Below are positions 25,595-34,603 of a stretch of 64,000 bases of DNA, piece by piece. A program made the translations under genes and the position numbers. Every line of letters begins with the position of its first letter. Positions within the stretch are counted from its first letter, which is position 1. The stretch is from Polaromonas glacialis (GTDB taxonomy: Bacteria > Pseudomonadota > Gammaproteobacteria > Burkholderiales > Burkholderiaceae_C): NCBI RefSeq assembly GCF_000709345.1, contig NZ_KL448323.1, positions 2,734,346-2,798,345 of the forward strand. Direction: 5' to 3'. The notes under the pieces are model-generated. The model was not told where the DNA came from and searched no databases. It was given only the letters and a program-made list of their open reading frames with translations.

Positions 25595-27697
25595 ATGCAT
25601 TCAAATTCGATCCCGCTTCCTGCCGCAATCCTTCCCGCCCATGCGCCGCAACCGGCCAGCGGGCAGGTGCGCGGCGCCTGCCCGCACGACTGCCCGGACA
25701 CCTGCTCGCTGCTGACCACCGTGGAAAACGGCGTGGCCACGCGCGTGCAGGGCAACCCCGGCCATCCACAGACCGGCGGCGTGCTGTGCAACAAGGTGTC
25801 GCGCTACACCGAGCGCACCTACCATGCCGAGCGCCTGCTCCAGCCCCTCAGGCGCGCCGGCCCCAAGGGCAGCGGCCGCTTCGAGCCGGTCAGCTGGGAT
25901 GCCGCGCTGGGCGAGATTGCCGAACGCCTGAAAGCCATTGCCGCGCGAAACCCCGAAGCCATCGTTCCCTACAGCTACTGCGGCACCATGGGCCAGGTGC
26001 AGGGCGAAGCCATGGCCGGGCGCTTCTTCAACCGGCTGGGCGCATCAACGCTCGACCGCACCATCTGCGCCGCCGCCGGCGCCGAAGGATTGACGCAGAC
26101 GCTGGGCGGCAAGGTCGGCATGCGCGTGGAGTTTTTTGCCGAATCAAAACTCATCATCATCTGGGGCAGCAATTCGATCGGCAGCAACCTGCATTTCTGG
26201 CGTTATGCGCAGCTGGCCAAGCGAAACGGCGCCAGGCTCATCTGCATCGACCCGCGCAAGAGCGAAACGGCTGAAAAATGCCATGAACACATCGCCCTGC
26301 TGCCCGGAACCGACGCCGCCCTTGCCCTGGCATTAATGCACGAACTCATCACCCACGACTGGCTCGACCACGACTACATCGAGCGCCACACGCTGGGCTG
26401 GCCGGCGCTGCGCGAGCGCGCGCTTGAGTGGAGCCCCGAGCGCGCAGCCAGCGTGTGCGGCGTGCCGGCCGAACAGATCCGCTCGCTGGCGCGCGACTAC
26501 GGCCAGTGCCTTATCGACCGGCAGCCGGCGGCGATCCGCCTGAACTACGGCATGCAGCGGGTGCGCGGCGGCGGCAACGCCACCCGCGCCGTGGCTTGTT
26601 TGCCCGCGCTCATTGGCGCCTGGCGGCACCGGGCCGGCGGCCTGCTGATGAGCAGCTCGGGCGCTTTTCCAGTGGACCGCGCCGCGCTGCAGCGGCCCGA
26701 CCTGCTGGCCGGGCGCACGCCGCGCACCGTCAACATGAGCACCATCGGCGATGACCTGCTGCGGGACAACTCGCCCGCCTTCGGCCCGAAGATCGAGGCG
26801 CTGATCGTCTACAACAGCAACCCGGTGGCCGTCGCGCCCGACTCCGGCCAGGTGGTGCGGGGCTTTGCACGGGACGACCTGTTCACCGTCGTGCTGGAGC
26901 AGTTCCAGACCGACACCGCCGATTACGCCGATTTCATCCTTCCGGCCACGACGCAGCTGGAACACTGGGACATTCACACCACCTACGGCCATACCGACGT
27001 GCTACTGAATCGCCCGGCCATCGCGCCGCTGGGGCAAGCCAGGCCCAACACGCAGATCTTTCGCGAACTCGCCGCGCGCATGGGCTTTGCCGATCCCTGC
27101 TTTGCCGACAGCGACGAAACGCTGTGCCGCGCGGCGTTTGGCAACAAGGTCGATTTCCAGACGCTGCTGGACCAGGGCTTTGCCACCCTGGCGCTGCCGG
27201 ACGCGCCGTTTGCCGACGGCGGTTTTCCCACGCCGTCGGGAAAATGCGAGTTTTTCAGCGAACGCCTGGCCGCGCAGGGGCTCGACGGCCTGCCCGGCCA
27301 TGTGCCGAACCATGAAACGCCGGGCGCATCCGGCGACTTTCCGCTGGCCATGATCTCGCCGCCGGCGCGCAACTTCATGAACTCGACCTTTGTCAACGTC
27401 AAGACGCTGCGCGCCATGGAAGGCGAGCCGGTGCTGGAAATGCATCCGTTCGATGCGGCCGCGCGCGGCATTGCCAGCGGCGCCGTGGTGCGGGTGTTCA
27501 ACGCGCGCGGCGACTACCGGGTCAGGGCCGAGGTCTCGCTGCGCGCCCGGCCCGGCGTGGTCAACGGCCTGGGCATCTGGTGGCGCAAGCTGGGGCTTAG
27601 CGGCACCAACGTCAACCAGCTGACCAGCCAGCGCCTGACCGACCTGGGGCGCGGGCCGGTGTTCTACGACTGCCTGGTTGAAGTGCAGGCGGCTTGA
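25595..27697 (+). CDS. Molybdopterin-dependent oxidoreductase with [4Fe-4S] site
   Basis: A 700-residue soluble enzyme of the COG0243 family. At the N-terminus is a [4Fe-4S] motif, CPHDCPDTC, with the fourth Cys in GVLCNK about 26 residues on (residues ~29-66). Molybdopterin domains follow: SYCGTMGQVQGEAMAGRFFN, IIIWGSNSIGSNLHFWRYAQ, a C-terminal dinucleotide-binding domain ending MISPPARNFMNSTFVN and later VRVFNARGDYRVRAEV. No signal peptide is present, so it is probably cytoplasmic. Related proteins are often annotated as formate dehydrogenase- or anaerobic-reductase-like; the substrate is not deducible. Confidence 0.85.
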   Translation: MHSNSIPLPAAILPAHAPQPASGQVRGACPHDCPDTCSLLTTVENGVATRVQGNPGHPQTGGVLCNKVSRYTERTYHAERLLQPLRRAGPKGSGRFEPVSWDAALGEIAERLKAIAARNPEAIVPYSYCGTMGQVQGEAMAGRFFNRLGASTLDRTICAAAGAEGLTQTLGGKVGMRVEFFAESKLIIIWGSNSIGSNLHFWRYAQLAKRNGARLICIDPRKSETAEKCHEHIALLPGTDAALALALMHELITHDWLDHDYIERHTLGWPALRERALEWSPERAASVCGVPAEQIRSLARDYGQCLIDRQPAAIRLNYGMQRVRGGGNATRAVACLPALIGAWRHRAGGLLMSSSGAFPVDRAALQRPDLLAGRTPRTVNMSTIGDDLLRDNSPAFGPKIEALIVYNSNPVAVAPDSGQVVRGFARDDLFTVVLEQFQTDTADYADFILPATTQLEHWDIHTTYGHTDVLLNRPAIAPLGQARPNTQIFRELAARMGFADPCFADSDETLCRAAFGNKVDFQTLLDQGFATLALPDAPFADGGFPTPSGKCEFFSERLAAQGLDGLPGHVPNHETPGASGDFPLAMISPPARNFMNSTFVNVKTLRAMEGEPVLEMHPFDAAARGIASGAVVRVFNARGDYRVRAEVSLRARPGVVNGLGIWWRKLGLSGTNVNQLTSQRLTDLGRGPVFYDCLVEVQAA

Positions 27698-27713
27698 CAA
27701 GGGGAATCCGGAC

Positions 27714-28844
27714 ATGGCCTGGACAAGACGCAAGAAGCTGCTGGCCGCCGGGCTGGCTGCGGCCAGCCTGGCGGGCTGCGCGGACCTGGGCTACTACTGG
27801 CAGTCGGTCAACGGCCACCTGACGATGCTCAATGCGGCGCGACCGGTACACGACTGGCTGGGCGATGCGCAGACGTCGGCGCAGCTCAAAAGCCGGCTGG
27901 CGCTGGCGCAGCGCATCCGCCGCTTTGCCGTGACCGAACTCAAGCTGCCCGACAACCCCAGCTACCAGCGCTATGCCGACCTGCACCGCAGCGCCGTCGT
28001 CTGGAACGTGGTGGCCGCGCCCGAACTGTCGCTGACGCTGAAGACCTGGTGTTTTCCGGTGGCCGGCTGCGTCGGCTACCGGGGATATTTCGACGAGGCC
28101 GAAGCCCGGCTTGAGGCCGCCCGGCTGGCCGCGCAGGGGCTGGAAACCAGCGTCTATGGCGTGCCGGCCTATTCCACGCTGGGCTGGATGAACTGGGCCG
28201 GCGGCGACCCGCTGCTGAGCACCTTCATCGGCTACCCGGAAGGCGAGCTGGCGCGGCTGGTGTTTCACGAGCTGGCGCACCAGGTGGCCTACGCGCCGGG
28301 CGACACCGGGTTCAACGAATCGTTCGCCACCGCCGTCGAGCGGCTGGGCGTGCAGCGCTGGCTGGACGCGCATGCCGGCGGTGACAGCGACGAAGCCCGC
28401 CAGGCCTACCAGCGCTTTGACGGGCGGCGCCGGAAGTTCAGGGCGCTGGCAGCGGCCACGCGCCGGGAACTGACCGCCATTTATGAACCAAACAAGGCTT
28501 TTGCGCAGGACCCACGGGCGCAACTAGCTCTCAAAACAATAGCAATGCAGCAATTCAGGGACCGCTATGCGCAGCTCCGCGCGGAATGGGACGGTTATGC
28601 CGGCTACGACCCGTGGGTGGCGCGCGCCAACAATGCGTCCTTTGGCGCGCAGGCGGCGTATGACGAAGGCGTGCCGGCTTTCGAAGCCTTGTTTGAACGC
28701 GAAGGCCGCGACTGGCAACGGTTCTACGGCGCCGTCCAGCGCCTGGCCGCGCTGCCTCGGGCCGAGCGCCAGGCGCGCCTGAAGGCCGACGCCCTGCCCT
28801 CATGGGCCGGAGCGGAATCTGGCGATTTGCCGCTCAGGCGATGA
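27714..28844 (+). CDS. Putative lipoprotein metallo-aminopeptidase (PF10023-like)
   Basis: Starting at ATG 27714 behind AAGGGGA, the protein has 376 residues. It has a lipoprotein-type signal (KLLAAGLAAASLAGC, cysteine at about residue 22), so it is likely anchored in the envelope. Near residue 180 the sequence LVFHELAHQVAYAPGDTGFN carries an HExxH zinc motif, followed by ESFATAVE with the likely third ligand. This matches the predicted aminopeptidase family common in Burkholderiales. The region at 28524-28555, encoding LALKTIAMQQ, has an ALKTIA stretch that looks like a degenerate short repeat inserted in frame. It ends 11 bases inside the convergent kinase gene. Confidence 0.78.
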   Translation: MAWTRRKKLLAAGLAAASLAGCADLGYYWQSVNGHLTMLNAARPVHDWLGDAQTSAQLKSRLALAQRIRRFAVTELKLPDNPSYQRYADLHRSAVVWNVVAAPELSLTLKTWCFPVAGCVGYRGYFDEAEARLEAARLAAQGLETSVYGVPAYSTLGWMNWAGGDPLLSTFIGYPEGELARLVFHELAHQVAYAPGDTGFNESFATAVERLGVQRWLDAHAGGDSDEARQAYQRFDGRRRKFRALAAATRRELTAIYEPNKAFAQDPRAQLALKTIAMQQFRDRYAQLRAEWDGYAGYDPWVARANNASFGAQAAYDEGVPAFEALFEREGRDWQRFYGAVQRLAALPRAERQARLKADALPSWAGAESGDLPLRR

Positions 28845-31623
28845 GCGCCTGCCGGGGAAGCGTGAAGTAAAACGTCGCCCCCAGCCCGGGCGTGGCGTCT
28901 GCCCACAGCCGGCCGCCATGGTGGCCGATGACACGGCTGACGGTGGCCAGGCCGATGCCGGACCCGGGAAATTCCGGCGCTGCGTGCAGGCGCTCGAACG
29001 GCAGAAACAGCTTTTCGGCATGCGCCATGTCAAATCCGGCGCCGTTGTCCCGCACAAAAAACACCGGCTGACCGGCGACGTCAGGCTGCTGGCCGATGCT
29101 GATCCGGGCTTGGGCCTGCAGGCCGGTGAATTTCCAGGCGTTGCCCAGCAGGTTTTCCATGACCACCCTGAGCAGCGCTTCGTCTGCGTGGACCAGCAGG
29201 CCGGCTTCGACCTGCGTTGTGACCACGCGCGCCGGCTGGCGCACCTGCCAGTCGGCCAGGATACGGCGCGCCATGGCGGACAGATCGACCTGCGTGTAGC
29301 ACAGGCGGGTGCGCGTCACCTGCGCCAGCGACAGCAGGTCCTCGATCAAACGGCCCATTTGCGCCACGCCGTGCCGGATGCGGGTCAGGTAATGCCTGAC
29401 CTTTTCGTTGCCCTCGCCCGCCAGCTGCCTGGCCAGCAGGGACCCGAAGCCGTCGATGGTGCTCAGCGGCGCGCGCAGATCGTGCGACACCGAGTAGGAA
29501 AAGGCTTCAAGCTCCTCGTTGGACCGGCGCAGGGCCTCCTCGACCAGCTTGAACTCGGTCACATCGGCATCGATGCCGACCCAGAAGGACACGGCACCCT
29601 GCTCGTCACGCACCGGCGACGCCCGGTAGGCCATGGTGTGAACGCTGCCGTCCGGGCACAGCCAGCGCCGCACGCCGGCAAAAGGCAGTTCGCCGGCCCG
29701 GGCCTGCGCCCAGTTCTTTTTCAGCGCGGGCAGGTCTTCGGGATGCAGCACGGCAAGCCACTGCATGGCGGTCCAGTCCTGCAGCGTGCCGCCCATCAAC
29801 TCGAACCAGGCGTGGTTCAGGTAGGTGACATCGCTGTTCTGGTCGGTGGTCCAGATGATTTGCGGCGCCTGCTCGGCCAGGGCACGGAACAAGGCCTCCT
29901 GGCGAGCCAGCGCCGCCGTGCGTTCGGCGACCTTCGTCTCCAGCCCGGTATTGAGCTGGCTGACTTCCTGCATCAGGCACGAATTTTCCACGGCGATGCA
30001 CGAAAGCTGCGCCATTTCCGTCGCGACGTATTCATCCTGCCGGGTGAAATCGCCTTCGTACCGGCTCGACAACTGGAGCAGGCCAATGTGCCGTCCATCG
30101 CGGCCGGTCAGGGGCACGGCCAGCCAGCCGCGCATCATGGCATGGCTGCCGACCCGGCACCAGTCCGGATGCGCCTGCACTTCGTCCTGCGTCAGGCGCA
30201 CCGGGCGGGTGTGGTTGGCCCCATGGCGGTAGATGCCGCTGCCGTGAATCAGCGGTGGCCGGCCCTGGTGCGGGGCATGCTCGGCGGACAGCGACAGCGC
30301 ATGCATGGCGTGCGTCCAGTCGCCGTCGATGGCAAGGCTGACGGCCGCCTGGTGCGCGCCGATCACGCCGCGTGCCTGGTTCGCCAATTCCTGCGCTATG
30401 CCTTCGAGTGTCAGGTGCGCGGTGATTGCCTGGGCGGCGTCGGCGGCACGCTGCAGGGTGAACAGATGCTCGCGCACCTCCGCTTCGGCCTTGACCCGGG
30501 CCGTGGTGTCCAGCGCCACCACGAAGCACGCCTGCCGGCCGCCATGCTGGATCGGCTGGACCACCACCTCGGCGAAAAACACCGTGCCGTCCTTGCGCCG
30601 GTGCGCATACGGCCCCTGGCGCTTGCGCTGGCTGTCGGCGTCAATGCGCAGCGGGCAGCCCGGCACTTCGTCGGCATGGATGTCCACCAGCCGCATCGCC
30701 AGGAATTCGGCCTGCGAATAGCCATAGTCATCGATGGCCGTCTGGTTGACCTGCAGGAAGCGGCCGTCGGCCTGGTCGAGCACCCACATCGGCACCGGCG
30801 CCGAGGCGAACAGCGCGGCATAGCGCTGTTCGCTGTCGATCAGCGCCTGCTCGGCCTGCTTGCGCCCGGTGATGTCGCGCTGCACCGAAACCCAGTGCGT
30901 GAACCAGCCCCTGGCATCTGCCACGGGAACGATGTCGAGCTCCACCCAGAAAGCCTCCCCGCTTCGGGTGTAGTTGATCAGTTCGGCGCGGACCGGCTGC
31001 CAGGCCCTGAGGGCCGCGCCTATCCGGGCGAGTTCGGCCCGCTGCGTCAGCGGGCCTTGCAAAAAGCGCGGGGATTGGCCCACGACGTCGGCGAGGCGGT
31101 AGCCGGTGTGGCGCTCAAACGCGGCATTGACAAAAACGATGCGCGGCCCCGGTTCGCTCACCGGCTCGGCTTCGGTGATGACCACCATGTCGTTGAGGTG
31201 GTAAATGCTGGTTTCCAGCAGCCTCAGTTGCGCCTGCGCGGCCTGCCGGTCGGTGATGTCGCGCAAGATGGCGGTGAACAGCAGCCCCTCGGGCGTTTGA
31301 ACCTGCGAGATGGACACATCGACCGGGAATTCCTGCCCATTGGCGCGCAGCCCGTGAATCATGACCACCGCGCCTCCCATGCCCCGGGCGGTGGACGCGG
31401 TCGCGCCGAACTGCTTGACATAGCTGGCATGGCGGGGGCGAAGGCGCTGAGGAATCAGCTTTTCAAGCGGCTGGCCCATCACCTCCTGGCGAAGCCAGCC
31501 GAACATCTTTTCGGCGGCCTGGTTGAACAGGACGATTTCCTGGCGCTCATTGACCGTGATGATGGCGTCCATCGCCGACTCCAGCACGCCCGCCAGCAGC
31601 GAGGCGGTGATGGACGGCGCCAT
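28834..31623 (-). CDS. Multi-PAS/GAF sensor histidine kinase
   Basis: The ATG at 31623 is preceded by GAAGG at good spacing, giving 929 residues (an ATG at 31644 lacks such a site). Domains, approximate positions: PAS1 (10-110, with VNERQEIVLFNQAAEKMFGW), PAS2 (125-245), PAS3 (255-375), GAF (385-535), a coiled coil and PAS4 (560-680), HisKA (about 705-770; H in SYSVSHDLRAPLSTIDGFG) and HATPase (815-925; NLLGNAWKFT, DNGAGFD, GSGIGLATVSRVIG). No membrane segment or receiver domain is present, so it is likely a cytoplasmic sensor with a distant partner. It is similar in form to phytochrome-type and Cph1-like kinases but lacks the chromophore domain. Confidence 0.9.
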   Translation of the reverse strand: MAPSITASLLAGVLESAMDAIITVNERQEIVLFNQAAEKMFGWLRQEVMGQPLEKLIPQRLRPRHASYVKQFGATASTARGMGGAVVMIHGLRANGQEFPVDVSISQVQTPEGLLFTAILRDITDRQAAQAQLRLLETSIYHLNDMVVITEAEPVSEPGPRIVFVNAAFERHTGYRLADVVGQSPRFLQGPLTQRAELARIGAALRAWQPVRAELINYTRSGEAFWVELDIVPVADARGWFTHWVSVQRDITGRKQAEQALIDSEQRYAALFASAPVPMWVLDQADGRFLQVNQTAIDDYGYSQAEFLAMRLVDIHADEVPGCPLRIDADSQRKRQGPYAHRRKDGTVFFAEVVVQPIQHGGRQACFVVALDTTARVKAEAEVREHLFTLQRAADAAQAITAHLTLEGIAQELANQARGVIGAHQAAVSLAIDGDWTHAMHALSLSAEHAPHQGRPPLIHGSGIYRHGANHTRPVRLTQDEVQAHPDWCRVGSHAMMRGWLAVPLTGRDGRHIGLLQLSSRYEGDFTRQDEYVATEMAQLSCIAVENSCLMQEVSQLNTGLETKVAERTAALARQEALFRALAEQAPQIIWTTDQNSDVTYLNHAWFELMGGTLQDWTAMQWLAVLHPEDLPALKKNWAQARAGELPFAGVRRWLCPDGSVHTMAYRASPVRDEQGAVSFWVGIDADVTEFKLVEEALRRSNEELEAFSYSVSHDLRAPLSTIDGFGSLLARQLAGEGNEKVRHYLTRIRHGVAQMGRLIEDLLSLAQVTRTRLCYTQVDLSAMARRILADWQVRQPARVVTTQVEAGLLVHADEALLRVVMENLLGNAWKFTGLQAQARISIGQQPDVAGQPVFFVRDNGAGFDMAHAEKLFLPFERLHAAPEFPGSGIGLATVSRVIGHHGGRLWADATPGLGATFYFTLPRQALIA

Positions 31624-32001
31624 GGGTTCGCCTTCAGGCGTCATGGCGAGGCCTTGGCTGGCGACAATCTGTCATTAAGTGGACTCCGCAACCCGCAGGC
31701 CGCTTTTCATGTGTTTGCGCTGAATCCCGCCAGCCGGGAAACCATGCGCCAGACGGCCTGGCGGGCATGGCGTTGGGGCTTCTGCGGTTGCCTGCCCATG
31801 ATTTGCAATCGCGTAAAAGCAAATTTTGTATATCGATCTACATGTTGAATGGATTTTTCATTTTACCGGCTTGCTCTTTTTCTGAAATGCCTGGACTGCC
31901 TGTCACGCACGCGGGGGGTTTTATGATGCTGTCTAGCGACCTGAACAACTGCCCTGACGGCAGGCGGGCAGCCAGCCCGACCACCCCACCCGGAGACACC
32001 C
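31624..32001. other. Intergenic region between kinase and PHA-system gene
   Basis: These 378 bases carry no supported gene. They separate two divergent genes and must contain their promoters. The plus-strand PHA gene has a GGAGACACCC ribosome site at its end. I saw no clear operator. Confidence 0.35.
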
Positions 32002-32349
32002 ATGGCCAATATCCATATCGATCGCGAGCACGCCCTGGGCCTGCATCAAGCACGCCAGATCGCCTTTAAATGGGCCGAGCAGGCCGAAGCCGACTTCGGC
32101 ATGGAATGCACCTACGAGGAAGGCACGGTCAGCGACCTGGTCAGCTTCAGCCGGACCGGCGTCCACGGCACGCTGACCGTGACGAAAGACGGTTTTGAAC
32201 TGATGGCGAAGCTCGGTTTCCTGCTCGGCGCCTTCAAGGAAAAAATCGAGGCCGAGATTGTCAAAAACCTTGACACGCTGATTGCCGACAAGGCAGCCCC
32301 CCCCAAAGTCGCGGCCAAAAAAGCCGGCACCCGCAAGAAAGCCGCCTGA
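32002..32349 (+). CDS. Polyhydroxyalkanoic acid system family protein
   Basis: A 115-residue protein: an N-terminal region MANIHIDREHALGLHQARQI and a core KEGTVSDLVSFSRTGVHGTL-like segment, ending in a basic Ala/Lys-rich tail (AAKKAGTRKKAA). This matches the short PHA-granule-system family (PF09650) found beside PHA genes in Proteobacteria. Its role is not established; the basic tail resembles that of the phasin in this window and may contact DNA or granule surface. It is preceded by a good ribosome site and begins a plus-strand group. Confidence 0.82.
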   Translation: MANIHIDREHALGLHQARQIAFKWAEQAEADFGMECTYEEGTVSDLVSFSRTGVHGTLTVTKDGFELMAKLGFLLGAFKEKIEAEIVKNLDTLIADKAAPPKVAAKKAGTRKKAA

Positions 32350-32369
32350 ACAGCGCGGCGTTCGTACCC

Positions 32370-32606
32370 ATGCGCTACAGCCATGCCCGGTTCGAGCTGG
32401 TGCGCAGTCTTGATGCCGTCCGCCACAGGGTCGCTTCAAGCCTGCGCATTGCCACCCGGCCCAAGGCGGCCTGCCGGCCCATCGTCAAGGCCATGAAAAT
32501 CAGCTGGCGCGCGCTGGCATATCCGTGGGCGCAGCGCCGCATGCTGGTGGATTTTCTGGCCCAGCCTTCGCAAAATGCGAACGCCCGCACGGCAAAACAG
32601 CAATAG
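32370..32606 (+). CDS. Possible small hypothetical protein
   Basis: An open frame of 78 residues, MRYSHARFELVRSLDAVRHR onward, basic and without recognisable domain or signal. It lies 20 bases after the PHA-system gene and 33 before the CoA-transferase gene, filling the gap in the same direction, so a real gene is plausible, but the codon pattern gives no clear support and it may be noise. Confidence 0.3.
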   Translation: MRYSHARFELVRSLDAVRHRVASSLRIATRPKAACRPIVKAMKISWRALAYPWAQRRMLVDFLAQPSQNANARTAKQQ

Positions 32607-32639
32607 ACAGAGCGCTCCTGCGCCGCGACACTCGCCGCC

Positions 32640-33956
32640 ATGCACACCGAAGAACGCTCAACCCACGCCCCCGGTCCGCTGGCCGGCCTGAAGGTGCTTG
32701 AACTCGGCCAGCTGATTGCCGGCCCGTTCGCCGCCAAGACGCTGGCCGACTTTGGCGCCGACATCATCAAGATCGAGACGCCCGGCGCCGGCGACCCGCT
32801 GCGCAAATGGCGGCTGCTGAAAGACGGCACCTCGGTCTGGTGGCAGGTGCAGTCGCGCAACAAGCGCTCGGTGGCGCTGGACCTTCGGCAAGCCAAGGCG
32901 CAGGACATCGTGCGCCGGCTGGCCACGGAATCGGACGTGCTGATCGAGAACTTCCGCCCCGGCGCCATGGAAGGCTGGGGGCTCGGGCCCGACGAGTTGC
33001 TTCAGCTCAATCCGCGCCTGATCATGCTGCGCATCAGCGGCTACGGCCAGACCGGCCCCTACCGCGACAAGCCGGGTTTTGGCGTGGTGGCCGAGGCCAT
33101 GGGCGGCCTGCGCCACCTGAGCGCCGAGCCCGGCCGCGTGCCGGTGCGCGTCGGCGTGAGCATCGGCGACACGCTGGCCGCGCTGCACGGCGTGATCGGC
33201 ATCTTGCTGGCGCTGCACGAGCGCCAGCGCTCGGGCCAGGGCCAGGTGATCGACGTGGCGCTGTATGAGGCAGTGTTCAACTGCATGGAAAGCCTGCTGC
33301 CCGAGTACAGCGCGTTCGGCGCCGTTCGCGGCCCGGCCGGCAGCGCCCTGCCCGGCATCGCGCCCAGCAACGCCTACCGCTGCAGGGACGAGGGCGCATC
33401 GGCCGCCAGCGCCGGGCCGCCCCAAGCCGGGCCAGCCCCCTCGGGGGGCAGCGAATCACGCGAAGCGCAGAGCGTGGGGGCTTATGTGTTGATTGCCGGC
33501 AACGGCGACAGCATCTTCAAGCGCTTGATGACCGTCATCGGTCGCCCCGAACTGGGCGCCGACCCGGAACTGACCGACAACACCGGCCGGGTCGCCCATG
33601 TGGAAAAAATCGACGAGGCCATCGGCCAATGGGCCGCCGAGCGCACGGTGGACGAAGTGCTGGCCGCGCTTGATGCGGTCGCCGTTCCGGCCGGCCGCAT
33701 CTACAGCGTCGTCGACATCGCCGCCGACCCGCATTACCGGGCGCGCGGCATGCTGGGCGAGGTGCGCATGGACGACGGCACCCTGCTCGCCGTGCCCGGC
33801 ATCGTTCCCAAGCTGTCGCGCACCCCGGGCAGCCACCGCCGCAACGCGCCCGGCATCGGCCAGGACACCGACGCCGTGCTGCGCGAGATGGGCCTGTCGC
33901 CCGAACAGATCAAAATCCTCAAGGATCAGGGCATCGTTGCAGGAGAAAACAGATGA
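32640..33956 (+). CDS. Class III CoA-transferase (CaiB/BaiF) with a repeat-derived insert
   Basis: A 438-residue family III CoA-transferase (GLKVLELGQLIAGPFAAKTL; FGADIIKIETPGAGDPLRKW; NKRSVALDLRQAKAQDIVRR; NPRLIMLRISGYGQTGPYRD with the catalytic Asp region nearby). These enzymes move CoA between acids without a metal. Near residue 251-279 an extra 29 residues (GASAASAGPPQAGPAPSGG and following) interrupt a segment that otherwise reads NAYRCRD-GAYVLIAGNGD; the DNA is a GC-rich interspersed repeat (see separate feature). The frame stays open, so the protein is probably made with a flexible loop. Its stop overlaps the start of an HMG-CoA lyase remnant, suggesting the two were once an operon for acyl-CoA catabolism. 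Confidence 0.85.
   Translation: MHTEERSTHAPGPLAGLKVLELGQLIAGPFAAKTLADFGADIIKIETPGAGDPLRKWRLLKDGTSVWWQVQSRNKRSVALDLRQAKAQDIVRRLATESDVLIENFRPGAMEGWGLGPDELLQLNPRLIMLRISGYGQTGPYRDKPGFGVVAEAMGGLRHLSAEPGRVPVRVGVSIGDTLAALHGVIGILLALHERQRSGQGQVIDVALYEAVFNCMESLLPEYSAFGAVRGPAGSALPGIAPSNAYRCRDEGASAASAGPPQAGPAPSGGSESREAQSVGAYVLIAGNGDSIFKRLMTVIGRPELGADPELTDNTGRVAHVEKIDEAIGQWAAERTVDEVLAALDAVAVPAGRIYSVVDIAADPHYRARGMLGEVRMDDGTLLAVPGIVPKLSRTPGSHRRNAPGIGQDTDAVLREMGLSPEQIKILKDQGIVAGENR
33391..33481 (+). repeat. GC-rich interspersed repeat inserted in frame in the CoA-transferase gene
   Basis: About 87-91 bases in the CoA-transferase gene contain a palindromic core GCCCCCTCGGGGGGC near 33434-33448 and the tail GAATCACGCGAAGCGCAGAG near 33451-33470. 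It is 87 bases of translated, family-foreign sequence inserted without shifting the frame. From memory, related sequences are scattered through Comamonadaceae genomes, usually between genes; here one lies inside a coding region. Confidence 0.7.
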
Positions 33957-34107
33957 ACCACATGAGCCCCGTTCAACGCATTTTTGTCAACGAAGCCGCC
34001 ACGCGCGACGGTTTCCAGAACGAGCCCGCTTCATCGCCACCGGCGACCAGGTCGCGCCGGTCGATGCGCTCGACGAATGCGGCTGGGCCAAGGTCGAGGT
34101 CGGCTGA
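33953..34107 (+). pseudogene. Remnant of hydroxymethylglutaryl-CoA lyase gene
   Basis: The frame from 33953 encodes RIFVNEAATRDGFQNE, the N-terminus of an HMG-CoA-lyase-like TIM-barrel enzyme (the DGFQNE catalytic-base region). One missing base near 34023 then shifts the frame; the second frame continues as ARFIATGDQVAPVDALDECG, then AKVEVG and a stop at 34107 where the family continues for roughly 250 more residues. So only about 45 codons with a frameshift remain. Following DNA is a dispersed repeat, which may mark the deletion end. The gene would have followed the CoA-transferase with ATGA overlap. HMG-CoA lyase splits HMG-CoA into acetoacetate and acetyl-CoA. Confidence 0.78.
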
Positions 34108-34126
34108 GACGGCCAGGCATGCTGGA

Positions 34127-34186
34127 TACTATCAAATCAATAGCTGGAAGCGCCCGCCCCACTTGCGCAAAAGACCTTTTTGACTG
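34127..34186 (+). repeat. Dispersed ~48-bp intergenic repeat, copy E
   Basis: Contains ACTATCAAATCAATAGCTG, then CTTGCGCAAAAGACC and TTTTTGACTG. It aligns gap-free with copy A over 48 bases. It lies directly after the HMG-CoA lyase remnant and before the convergent acyl-CoA-binding protein gene. Confidence 0.7.
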
Positions 34187-34207
34187 ATTATTTCGGCGCA
34201 AGCCGGT

Positions 34208-34462
34208 TCAACCGAGTTCCTTGATCAGGTCGATGTACTGCTGCATCGCCGCGTCCTGCGGCGTGCCCTTGAGCTTGTTCCAGGCGTCCCATTTGGCGCG
34301 CGCCACCATGTCGCCAAAGCCGGGCTTTTTCTCCAGGTTGTCGCCCGCGCTGCCCTGCTTGTAGAGCGCGTAGAGTTTCAGGAGCGTGGCATTGTCGGGC
34401 CGCTCGCTGAGGTTTTTGGAATCCAGCATGGCTTGGTCGAAAGCCGCTTTCAGGTCTGACAT
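34208..34462 (-). CDS. Acyl-CoA-binding protein
   Basis: An 84-residue protein from ATG 34462 that spans the whole ACBP fold: MSDLKAAFDQAMLDSKNLSE, LLKLYALYKQGSAGDN, KKPGFGDMVARAKWDAWNKL and GTPQDAAMQQYIDLIKELG. The conserved Y-x-x-Y-K-Q, KW-AW and Y/W positions for acyl-CoA binding are present. It binds medium- and long-chain acyl-CoA and buffers the pool. Its neighbours are the wax ester synthase and CoA-transferase, consistent with a lipid-storage context. Length is standard for the family (about 85-90). Confidence 0.92.
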   Translation of the reverse strand: MSDLKAAFDQAMLDSKNLSERPDNATLLKLYALYKQGSAGDNLEKKPGFGDMVARAKWDAWNKLKGTPQDAAMQQYIDLIKELG

Positions 34463-34603
34463 GGGAAATGCTCCGTTCGTTTTTTTGCACGCAAGCCACC
34501 GAAAAGGAAGATTCGGGTAACTGCCGGTTATCTTAGCGACAAGTTCCCCGCAAAATAGTCTGGCCACTCCAGTCCGGAGCGGTGTTGCACAGGGGAATAT
34601 TTG

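Noticed and set aside
28918..31848. A 976-codon plus-strand open frame opposite the PAS kinase
   Set aside because: It has no motif, and the minus-strand frame shows four PAS, GAF and kinase motifs in order.
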